Of a DNA stretch of 32,266 bases, positions 8,814-16,446 are shown in pieces. Position 1 is the stretch's first letter. Every line of letters begins with the position of its first letter. The position numbers and the translations under genes are program-made. A model generated the notes under the pieces. It worked only from the letters and a program-made list of their open reading frames with translations. It did no database searches and had not been told where the DNA came from. Location of the stretch: the NCBI GenBank assembly GCA_030038445.1, contig JASHOW010000072.1:1-32266 (forward strand), written 5' to 3'. This DNA comes from Nitrosopumilaceae archaeon (GTDB taxonomy: Archaea; Thermoproteota; Nitrososphaeria; Nitrososphaerales; Nitrosopumilaceae).

Positions 8814-8889
8814 AAAAGTAGCGGCAGATGGGTGACCGATAGGTCTCTTGCAGGAGGTCCACACTAGCCATCCGTCTACCGCTGCATTA
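8814..8889. ncRNA. Unassigned structured RNA candidate (long hairpin with internal GNRA stem-loop)
   Basis: GCGGCAGATGGGTG pairs with the CCATCCGTCTACCGC region (one C.A mismatch); stem partly extends outward; interior contains ACC-GATA-GGT and CTC-TTGCAG-GAG hairpins. Confidence 0.4.
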
Positions 8890-8948
8890 CTGTATGAAGT
8901 CGGTAGTATTTAACATGATTTTTATTACGAAAAACGAATTTCAGCAAC

Positions 8949-9113
8949 ATGGATGAAGTAAAAAAATGTGGATTATGCAATAATTCCTTGGATCACGAAT
9001 ATCATCCCATGGAGACATGGAATGTCAAAGGTTATTTGTGTAGCAAATGTTATTCCAAAAAGCTCTCTGAACATTATCCAGGTACTCATGAAAGAGTCAA
9101 CAAATCAAACTAA
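8949..9113 (+). CDS. Small zinc-binding protein (54 aa), not in the supplied ORF track
   Basis: MDEVKKCGLCNNSLDHEYHPMETWNVKGYLCSKCYSKKLSEHYPGTHERVNKSN; CxxC...CxxC. Confidence 0.65.
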   Translation: MDEVKKCGLCNNSLDHEYHPMETWNVKGYLCSKCYSKKLSEHYPGTHERVNKSN

Positions 9114-9662
9114 AAACCAACCAGTTTCTATCTTAGATTTATCTGATATCTCCCCTATCCCTGTAGCATATCTCCAGATGTATTGAGCCCTAGTTTTCAT
9201 CATTGTTTTTATTTTGACAAGCGATTCGAGTTCAGAGTGAATGTTTCCATCTGCAGTGGAGCAGGATTCACAAAACTTGCATTTTGGATCCAAAGTTATA
9301 GGCAAAGATTCTATCAACGGATAAGCTCTGCAGGCAAGAGGCCTATCTTGGTATATTTTACATTTATACCCGCCGTGAGGGGACCTATCATTGGTTTCGA
9401 TATCAAGAAAAGGGCATGTGTTTCCATTGGGTTCTTTTCCCATTAGTTGATATGCAAGAATTTCATCTGGCTTGTCGTTTTTTTCTGAGATTCCTATTCT
9501 AGGAGAGATTATTGCCTTGATAGAGTGTTTTTTTGCAAAAAACTCGATTTTTTGCTTCTCGTCTGGTAAAATAAGCACACCTATCTTGCCGAATTTTACA
9601 GATGGATAATATTCTCTTTCTATACAGCATTTAGAACATCCGTCAACACAGGAAAAATCCAA
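9105..9662 (-). CDS. YkgJ-family cysteine-cluster protein
   Basis: MDFSCVDGCSKCCIE, CPFLD, CKIYQDRPLACRAYPL, CKFCESC. Confidence 0.85.
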   Translation of the reverse strand: MDFSCVDGCSKCCIEREYYPSVKFGKIGVLILPDEKQKIEFFAKKHSIKAIISPRIGISEKNDKPDEILAYQLMGKEPNGNTCPFLDIETNDRSPHGGYKCKIYQDRPLACRAYPLIESLPITLDPKCKFCESCSTADGNIHSELESLVKIKTMMKTRAQYIWRYATGIGEISDKSKIETGWFLV

Positions 9663-9785
9663 TGCGATCTAAATACTGGAAAGAGATAAAACTATTTCAT
9701 CAAAGAATTGTATAGAAATTAGAGTGGTGGTTGTGAGAAAGGAGTAATACCCTTATATCACCATTTTATCTTATAAGTACCGAAT

Positions 9786-10067
9786 ATGGTAGCGTATAGA
9801 ACTAGTATGCAGATAGTGTGCGATCTATTAACTGTGACAGAGGAAAGTGGCGCAAATGGCATTAATGTAACAGCACTTCTGACAAAGGCAAACTTATCAC
9901 ATTCAAGACTAGCCAAGTTTATTGAAAACCTAACCGGAGCTGGTCTAATGAACAAAATAGAATTTGATGGCAAAAACACATTTGTCATAACTTCAAAAGG
10001 TAAACAATATCTGGAAACATACATGCAATTCCAGAGTCTAGCCGATTCTTTCGGTCTGGAACTCTAA
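9786..10067 (+). CDS. Winged-helix transcriptional regulator (ArnR1-like), paralogue of 2938..3225
   Basis: MVAYRTSMQIVCDLL...LLTKANLSHSRLAKFIENLTGAGLMNKI...ITSKGKQYLETYMQFQSLADSFGLEL; TTATAAG near 9772. Confidence 0.8.
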   Translation: MVAYRTSMQIVCDLLTVTEESGANGINVTALLTKANLSHSRLAKFIENLTGAGLMNKIEFDGKNTFVITSKGKQYLETYMQFQSLADSFGLEL

Positions 10068-10297
10068 ATTTTCCCCTTAATTTTCAATTTTAAAACAACT
10101 TTTCTTAGTTTAGAAATTAACTAGTTACGATCTCAAAACAGATCGTTTCATTACCAGACAAGTAGCTCAGAGTTGTAATACAATATAGAAGATCAGACTG
10201 CCGTATTTTCAGATAAATACCAGATCAGGTGGGTCAAGTATAAAACAACCGACAGATCTATAAAGGTGCAGATTAGTTATGTCTAAGGGGAGTAGAT

Positions 10298-10393
10298 ATG
10301 ATAGAAGTAGCATGGTGGAAGGGACTAGCAAAGGAACTGGAATTAGACATAGAAGATATTGACGAGAGAAAAGAAAAGAACAAACAATTTTGA
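10298..10393 (+). CDS. 31-aa microprotein, not in the supplied ORF track
   Basis: MIEVAWWKGLAKELELDIEDIDERKEKNKQF; AGGGGA SD-like sequence upstream and TCTATAAAGG TATA-like element at about 10257-10266. Confidence 0.45.
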   Translation: MIEVAWWKGLAKELELDIEDIDERKEKNKQF

Positions 10394-10443
10394 ATTTCAA
10401 AAACCATACCGTAAGATTAGTTTCAGATTTTAAGATTTGATTA

Positions 10444-10517
10444 AGCCTCGAGCGGGATTCGATCCCGCGGCCTAACGCTTACGAGGCGTTCGCTCTACCA
10501 GGCTGAGCTATCGAGGC
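10444..10517 (-). tRNA. tRNA-Thr (CGT)
   Basis: Minus strand GCCTCGA...TCGAGGC acceptor; AACGC-CTCGTAA-GCGTT anticodon arm; CGGGATCGAATCCCG T arm. Confidence 0.92.
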
Positions 10518-10528
10518 ATTGGTTCGCA

Positions 10529-11884
10529 ATGCCATCAGAGTTTATAAAAAGCCTTTGTACTTTGGATGCATTGAAAATATCAATTTCTGGAGTACGTGGA
10601 ATTTTTTCAGACGATCTTAATCTTAAAGACATAATACATTTTTGTCATAATTTTTCACATCTAATAAAATCCAAAAAATGTGTTCTAGCAAGAGATACAA
10701 GGCCGTCAAGTGAGATTCTGTCGTACGTGGCATCCGCTTCTCTGATGGAAAGAGGCATTTCAGTTTACAATCTAGGGGTATCTCCCACGCCAGTTGCATT
10801 CAGAGAATCACGAAGATATGGAAGCGGGATAATAGTGACGTCGTCTCACAATCCCCTAGAGTGGAATGGCCTAAAATTCATCATAGATGGAAGGGGCATC
10901 AATGAAGTAGAGCTTGGGCAACTGCTTGAGAAAAAATCACATTCAAAAACAAAGATTGAGTTGGAATCAAAAATTGATTCAACCTATGTCAATGAAGCCA
11001 TAAAACTGATTGGTAATGTAAGCGGCAAGCCAAAGATTGCCCTGGATATAGGAGGAGGTGCTGCATTTGAAGTAGCTCCATCACTTTTAGAAAAACTCGG
11101 ATGTAAGGTAAAAAAAATAAACAATGTTCCAGGCAAGTCCTTACGTGGGCCAGATCCTACCGCTGACAAACTGTCAGGTCTGACAAGATTATCAAAAAAG
11201 GCCGATATTGGATTTGCGTTTGATTTGGATGGAGATAGACTTGTGGTAGTAAAAGACGGTAAGAAACAAACACCAGATGCCACTTTGGGACTTGGAGTTG
11301 CCAAAGCCCTTGAGATTGGATACAAGAGATTCGTCTTAAGTATTGACACAAGCGTGTCTATTGAAAAATTCATCAATAATGAAGGGGGTCAAGTCAAGAG
11401 ATCCAAAGTTGGCGAGGCCAATGTTGTGGATTTAATGCTAAAGACGAAGTCTCAGGCAGGTGGGGAAGGAAGCAGCGCAGGTTTTATTTTACCTGAATTT
11501 AACATGTGCCGGGACGGATTACTTACCAGCGGCTTGATTGCATCAATGATTGGGACAGACGAATTTTCAGAGATTTCTAAATTCATGGAAGGATATATTC
11601 AGAGAAGAAACAAGATAAACGTCGATTCAAAATTTCATAAAAAAACGATTGAGATACTAACCAAAAAGATGGAAAAGATATCCAGCCAGATCATAACAAT
11701 CGACGGAATAAAATCTATAATCGATGATGATAGTTGGGTGTTAGTCAGGCAATCCAATACAGAACACAGCATAAGAATTTCTACAGAATCAAATGATTTG
11801 AGAAAGATAAAAAACATAGAAAAAGAGGTCACCGAGTTGGTCAACAAGAGTTATGAAGAAGCCAGACGAGATAGAAATCATTAA
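10529..11884 (+). CDS. Phosphohexomutase (phosphoglucosamine/phosphomannomutase family)
   Basis: ISGVRGIF, ARDTRPSSE, VTSSHNPLEWNGLKFI, FDLDGDRLVVV, GGEGSSAGFILP. Confidence 0.9.
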   Translation: MPSEFIKSLCTLDALKISISGVRGIFSDDLNLKDIIHFCHNFSHLIKSKKCVLARDTRPSSEILSYVASASLMERGISVYNLGVSPTPVAFRESRRYGSGIIVTSSHNPLEWNGLKFIIDGRGINEVELGQLLEKKSHSKTKIELESKIDSTYVNEAIKLIGNVSGKPKIALDIGGGAAFEVAPSLLEKLGCKVKKINNVPGKSLRGPDPTADKLSGLTRLSKKADIGFAFDLDGDRLVVVKDGKKQTPDATLGLGVAKALEIGYKRFVLSIDTSVSIEKFINNEGGQVKRSKVGEANVVDLMLKTKSQAGGEGSSAGFILPEFNMCRDGLLTSGLIASMIGTDEFSEISKFMEGYIQRRNKINVDSKFHKKTIEILTKKMEKISSQIITIDGIKSIIDDDSWVLVRQSNTEHSIRISTESNDLRKIKNIEKEVTELVNKSYEEARRDRNH

Positions 11885-12809
11885 AATATTTCAGCGCCGT
11901 TTCGGACAAAGATCAAAATTTGTTCCAGATGACTTGGAGATCTTGTCAATATCTAATAGAAATTTTGCTGTAAAATCTGACATGCTAGTTCAGAGTACAG
12001 ATGTCCCACCAGAAATGAAATTATATCAAATTGCTAGAAAAAGCCTGGTTTCATGCGTTAGTGATTTTGCTTGCAAGGGAGTAAGGCCAAAATATGCCAC
12101 AATTTCGCTTGCCATTCCTCAGGGTTTTACTAGAAAAATGGTGAACAGTTTGGCAGATGGTTTTGCTTTAGCCTCAAAAGAATTCAATGTAAAAATAGTT
12201 GGAGGCGATGTAAATAAAGGAAAAGAGATTGTCATAGATGTCTCCATGTTTGGAATTGGCAATAAAATAATCCGGAGAGGAGGTGCAAGAAATGGCGACG
12301 TTATAATCACCTCTGGACCTTTTGGTTACACTTCATCAGGGTTGAGGATCATACTTCAGAAGCTCAAAGTAGATTCAAAGTTTGCCAAAAGATGCAAGAA
12401 AAATGTGCTTTTGCCCATGCCTAGGCTAGAGTTTGGACTCAAAGCAGCTGGGTATTTTTCCTCATCCATGGACTCCAGCGATGGCTTGTCCATAACCCTA
12501 AATGACATGAGTAATCAAAGTAAGAAGAAATTTGTCATAACAACAGTTCCAACACAAAAGGATGTAGAGGCATTTGCAAAAAAAATGAGAATCAGTCTAA
12601 CAGATCTTGTCTTTTGTGGTGGAGAAGAATACGAGATAGTAGCTACAATCTCCAAAAAGAATCTACGTGTAGTCAGAAATCTTGCGGCTAGGCTTGATGT
12701 TCCTCTTTTTGAGATAGGATATGTCACAAATGGTAGAAATGTTGTTCTCATGGATAAAAAACGAGAAAAAAATGTCAAAAGATGCGGTTGGGTTCATCTC
12801 AGATCCTAA
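11853..12809 (+). CDS. thiL: Thiamine-monophosphate kinase
   Basis: DMLVQSTDVP, SDFACKGVRPKYATISLAIP, VGGDVNKGKEIVIDVSMFG, GDVIITSGPFGYTSSGL, MDSSDGLSITL, FCGGEEYEIVAT. Confidence 0.9.
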   Translation: MKKPDEIEIIKIFQRRFGQRSKFVPDDLEILSISNRNFAVKSDMLVQSTDVPPEMKLYQIARKSLVSCVSDFACKGVRPKYATISLAIPQGFTRKMVNSLADGFALASKEFNVKIVGGDVNKGKEIVIDVSMFGIGNKIIRRGGARNGDVIITSGPFGYTSSGLRIILQKLKVDSKFAKRCKKNVLLPMPRLEFGLKAAGYFSSSMDSSDGLSITLNDMSNQSKKKFVITTVPTQKDVEAFAKKMRISLTDLVFCGGEEYEIVATISKKNLRVVRNLAARLDVPLFEIGYVTNGRNVVLMDKKREKNVKRCGWVHLRS

Positions 12810-12813
12810 TGTT

Positions 12814-12845
12814 TTTTAGTCAACTGTAATAACGGTGGTCTAAAT
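12814..12845. repeat. Direct repeat copy 1
   Basis: TTTTAGTCAACTGTAATAACGGTGGTCTAAAT; differs from copy 2 by one substitution and one 1-nt indel. Confidence 0.85.
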
Positions 12846-12886
12846 TTTTTCCATAATTACTATTTTATTATAGTGTATTTTTTGCC

Positions 12887-14050
12887 TCATCTTTCGAAAT
12901 TATATACAGAACCTTTTCCCAAGTAATTTCCGGTTACGTAGATATCACCGTTTGTGGGATTCACTGCAACAGATGAATCTACCTTATCTGATTCGAGATA
13001 GTTTATCACTTTGTTAGTTTGCCCATCTATCACAGCAACGCGAAACGAACCAGTATAGAGAGTAATAGGGTCTACACCCAATGTAGCATAAACAGTATTG
13101 TTGTTTGTATTTATCGCTATATTCAGGACAGAAAGAGGTATTGTATTAACTACTGAGTCAGTTGTACCATTTATCACTGTCATCCAATCTCGACTGCGGT
13201 TTTCGTCTGACGTTATACATCCTGCACAATCTGCATAAATCAAATCTGTTGATGGATTTACCGCTAGTGTTGCTATGGAAGGTCCGGGAATTGTAGATAC
13301 TCCATGTGGACCTCTCAAACCGATTGTAACATTAGTCAAGATTTTGTCAGTTGCACCATCTATGACAGCAATTTGATATGGTTTTTTGTATCCATATTGC
13401 ACATTGTTAACATATATCCTGTCAGTGTTTGGGTTTACACCTATGCCATAAGAACCCCCGCCGAGTCCTATAATGGTGTCAATAACTTGGTCTGTTCTAC
13501 CATCAATTACGGTGATACCACCATCTCCATAATTCCAATCACTCACATAGATGCGGTTTGTCATTGGGTTTACTGCTATTTGTACAGGCCAAATCTTGTA
13601 TGTTTTACCTCCTTGGAGAGCATTGAAGATCATTTCAGGAGGTTTCTTACCCATATCTGCGATGTTGATATTTTTTATTATTGTATCAGTAACTCCGTCT
13701 ATTACAGCGACTGCATTATCAGCAAGAGGACGAGGATAACTGCTGATGACTACATAGATTTTGTTTGTCATGGGATTTACCACCACGTCCTGTGGTAAAC
13801 CGCCCATAGGAATCTTGTTCAGAGTTTTGTTAGTATGTCCATCAAGCACATAAACAAAGCCTATGAGGTTATTACATACGTACACCTTGTCAGTTACTGG
13901 ATTGACTGCAATCTCTCCAAAATTTGAATCCTGAGGGGTAGCAATTCTCAAACGTTCCGAGGTATGAGGAATTAACAAAATAAACATGCCAAAAGATACT
14001 ACGGCTACAATTCCAATGATAGTAACAATAGAAAGATTCAGAGATTTCAA
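12887..14050 (-). CDS. Secreted/membrane-anchored YVTN-type beta-propeller protein
   Basis: N-terminal hydrophobic segment LSIVTIIGIVAVVSFGMFILLI; repeats of the type VNPMTNKIYV...VIDGxTDxVI. Confidence 0.88.
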   Translation of the reverse strand: MKSLNLSIVTIIGIVAVVSFGMFILLIPHTSERLRIATPQDSNFGEIAVNPVTDKVYVCNNLIGFVYVLDGHTNKTLNKIPMGGLPQDVVVNPMTNKIYVVISSYPRPLADNAVAVIDGVTDTIIKNINIADMGKKPPEMIFNALQGGKTYKIWPVQIAVNPMTNRIYVSDWNYGDGGITVIDGRTDQVIDTIIGLGGGSYGIGVNPNTDRIYVNNVQYGYKKPYQIAVIDGATDKILTNVTIGLRGPHGVSTIPGPSIATLAVNPSTDLIYADCAGCITSDENRSRDWMTVINGTTDSVVNTIPLSVLNIAINTNNNTVYATLGVDPITLYTGSFRVAVIDGQTNKVINYLESDKVDSSVAVNPTNGDIYVTGNYLGKGSVYNFER

Positions 14051-14150
14051 AAGATAGTCTCACTCTTCTTTCAAACCATAAAAAACTAGTGTAGATTCCT
14101 ACCTTAACATTCTTCTAAAAATCAGGCTACTCGTGTATTCTGAACAAATG

Positions 14151-14181
14151 TTTTAGTCAACTGCAATACGGTGGTCTAAAT
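14151..14181. repeat. Direct repeat copy 2
   Basis: TTTTAGTCAACTGCAATACGGTGGTCTAAAT; overlaps the stop codon of 14176..15078. Confidence 0.85.
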
Positions 14182-15078
14182 ACGAATTTTTATCTTATAA
14201 AAGACAATTAATGAAGTAATTCCTATCAATAAAATTGGAATAGCAAGAGGAAATTCTGGCGTTGTTGACGTACCTGTTATAACTATCTCACCATCACTAT
14301 CTTGATAATATAATCCTCCACGCAGAGGAATGTGAATTGTCCGTGTCGTATTAGTAGATTCAATTTCTTGAATCTGAGTAATGTTCCCATCCACCATTAC
14401 AGTAAAAGGTGCATCACTTTGTCCCATTTTTGAATCAAGCAAATTTCTTGGTATCTGTATGTCTGCATAGCTCCATGGTTGTGGCGGAGGAAAATGATAC
14501 AAATGGCTTAGTGTAACAACAAGTGCGGAATTTTTTTCATTCATACTAATATCTTGTATTTCTGGATTACTTTTGTAGTCTATCCAATATATTATTCCAT
14601 CATAGGTCATTTTGTAGGCAAATGTAGGGCATCCGCTACTAGGATCTGGTCCATACCCTCCTATTTCAATAGTCTTCGTAAAGGGCGGTAACTTAATCAA
14701 AATAGTATTGTTGGTTTTTGTTTCAGATGTTACATTGGCATCAGTAAATGTACCATTATTCAACGAAAGTTTTGGCAAGATTCCGGATTGACACATACTT
14801 GCCATAAGTTCAGAAGGAAGAGTCATGGTCAACTCCCCTGAATTAGTACTATTATCAATGTCAATCAATAGAGAATATGAATAATGATTTGTATAGCTAA
14901 GATTTTTCTTGACCTGAATTCCATTAACCGTTGCATTACTTATATCATAATAAATGGCAAACTGTCGTCCACCTACAGATAAACTGTATGCATTTTTAGA
15001 GATAGAGGCATCAACAAAACCTATACTCATTGAAAAAACTAGAGCCGAGATAGCCAATACAGTCAGAAGTAATTTCAT
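14176..15078 (-). CDS. Secreted surface protein with PEF-CTERM-like C-terminal sorting signal
   Basis: N-terminal signal peptide MKLLLTVLAISALVFSMSIGFVDA; C-terminal TTPEFPLAIPILLIGITSLIVFYKIKIRI (PEF motif, TM helix, basic tail). Confidence 0.78.
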   Translation of the reverse strand: MKLLLTVLAISALVFSMSIGFVDASISKNAYSLSVGGRQFAIYYDISNATVNGIQVKKNLSYTNHYSYSLLIDIDNSTNSGELTMTLPSELMASMCQSGILPKLSLNNGTFTDANVTSETKTNNTILIKLPPFTKTIEIGGYGPDPSSGCPTFAYKMTYDGIIYWIDYKSNPEIQDISMNEKNSALVVTLSHLYHFPPPQPWSYADIQIPRNLLDSKMGQSDAPFTVMVDGNITQIQEIESTNTTRTIHIPLRGGLYYQDSDGEIVITGTSTTPEFPLAIPILLIGITSLIVFYKIKIRI

Positions 15079-15190
15079 GAATAACTATACTTTTTTACGT
15101 TAAAAAATTAACCTAATTTTCTTTTACACTATCCAAGCTTGAGCCTATCCTTTTAACAAATGTTTTTTAAACCCGTTATAGAGCTCTGAA

Positions 15191-15595
15191 ATGTTGTCAG
15201 CGCAAGAAACTAAGGAGAAATGGGGTATTGCCCACATTTACAGTAGTTATAACAATACCATCGTGCACATTACAGATATCTCTGGCGGTGAGACGGTGGC
15301 CATCAGCTCTGGTGGAAGACATGTAAACGCAGATAGATACGAATCATCGCCTTATGCAGCAATGAAATCTACTGCAGCTGTGGTAGAGGCTGCTCACGAC
15401 AAGGGCTTTACAGGACTTCACATAAGAGTAAGAGCAGTTGGCGGAGTCGGATCTAGAGTGCCAGGCCCCGGAGCACAGGCGGCCATTAGAGCACTGGCAA
15501 GAGGTGGATTTAAGATTGGAAGAATTGATGATGTGACACCTATTCCTCATGACACAACACGCAAAAAGGGCGGCAAACGAGGAAGAAGGGTCTAG
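15191..15595 (+). CDS. Ribosomal protein uS11
   Basis: [32 protein letters not shown]...[44 protein letters not shown]. Confidence 0.96.
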   Translation: MLSAQETKEKWGIAHIYSSYNNTIVHITDISGGETVAISSGGRHVNADRYESSPYAAMKSTAAVVEAAHDKGFTGLHIRVRAVGGVGSRVPGPGAQAAIRALARGGFKIGRIDDVTPIPHDTTRKKGGKRGRRV

Positions 15596-15915
15596 ACCTC
15601 TGTAAACTTTACCTTCACTTTAGCATTATTTTGTTCGAAAAAGTTTGTCATAAAGTAGACAAGTTTTTCTTCGTATTTTTTTCCTTTGGATTTCTCTATC
15701 TTGTCTCCAAGTTTTATTGGCATGGCATACCAAAGCTCACTTTTCAGCAATATTTTGAAAAAAGTCCAGCCAAACCTATGCACTGGTTCGCTGATAAGAA
15801 ATCCGTCCGTTACTTCACAGAGTGATTGCAGTTTATTCATGGCAGAAGAGATGAACTCCAAATCCGTTTCATAGTTTGTGGTTGCGATTTCTAGGAGGGT
15901 TGATCTTCCACTCAT
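15592..15915 (-). CDS. Hypothetical protein
   Basis: 107-aa ORF, convergent overlap with uS11 stop; no recognised motif. Confidence 0.55.
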   Translation of the reverse strand: MSGRSTLLEIATTNYETDLEFISSAMNKLQSLCEVTDGFLISEPVHRFGWTFFKILLKSELWYAMPIKLGDKIEKSKGKKYEEKLVYFMTNFFEQNNAKVKVKFTEV

Positions 15916-16008
15916 TAATGGGTCACCTGGCAGTCTGCAAAAAGATTCATTTCATTCTTTTAGTCTTACCACGCAATTATAAAATTTGATTTATAGGCAA
16001 TAAATAAA

Positions 16009-16446
16009 CTAAGGATTTTCTGGTTTAACATCCTGATTATCCGAATTAGACGTCTCTCCTTTTAATTTGTCTGACCACGACACCAATTTTCCGTCTTGTT
16101 CAACCTTTATGGTAGTCTGCATTTTGACTCGAATCCCTATTGACCTAAAAAGGGTAAGTAATTTTCCTCCATCAATGACTTCGGCAACTTCTCCAGACTG
16201 GAGTAGTTCTGCAAGTTTTGCTACCACCAATTTAGTTTCTTCTGGAAACTGTGCTTCTGCATTTTCAAGTACTTCTAGCCCACGATAACCAAGCTGCTTG
16301 ATAACAATTTCACGTGGAGATGTGGCAGAAGTTGCTGGTTGCTTTGTCCGTAGTTCTTCTATTTTCTGCTTTTGAGAGAGATTTTTTTGCATCTCAAGCA
16401 GACGTTTTGCTTTCAAGAGTTCTAGCTCCTTGTCTTCCTCACTCAT
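16009..16446 (-). CDS. PDCD5/TFAR19-like DNA-binding protein
   Basis: Basic helical N-terminus, then AEAQFPEETKLVVAKLAELLQSGEVAEVIDGGKLLTLFRSIGI. Confidence 0.65.
   Translation of the reverse strand: MSEEDKELELLKAKRLLEMQKNLSQKQKIEELRTKQPATSATSPREIVIKQLGYRGLEVLENAEAQFPEETKLVVAKLAELLQSGEVAEVIDGGKLLTLFRSIGIRVKMQTTIKVEQDGKLVSWSDKLKGETSNSDNQDVKPENP

Noticed and set aside
8821-8882. tRNA interpretation of the GCGGCAG...CTACCGC element
   Set aside because: No GTTCRANNC T loop and no coherent anticodon arm; kept as an unassigned structured RNA instead
6919-8890. Possible integrative element inserted at tRNA-Cys
   Set aside because: No duplicated tRNA 3' end (attR-like GGTTCGAATCCC...CCTCACC) found downstream and no integrase gene; only the single AIPR gene looks accessory
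10984-11376. 130-aa minus-strand ORF
   Set aside because: Antisense to phosphohexomutase; no independent support
13304-13798. 164-aa plus-strand ORF
   Set aside because: Antisense to the repeat-containing beta-propeller gene; its length reflects repeat periodicity
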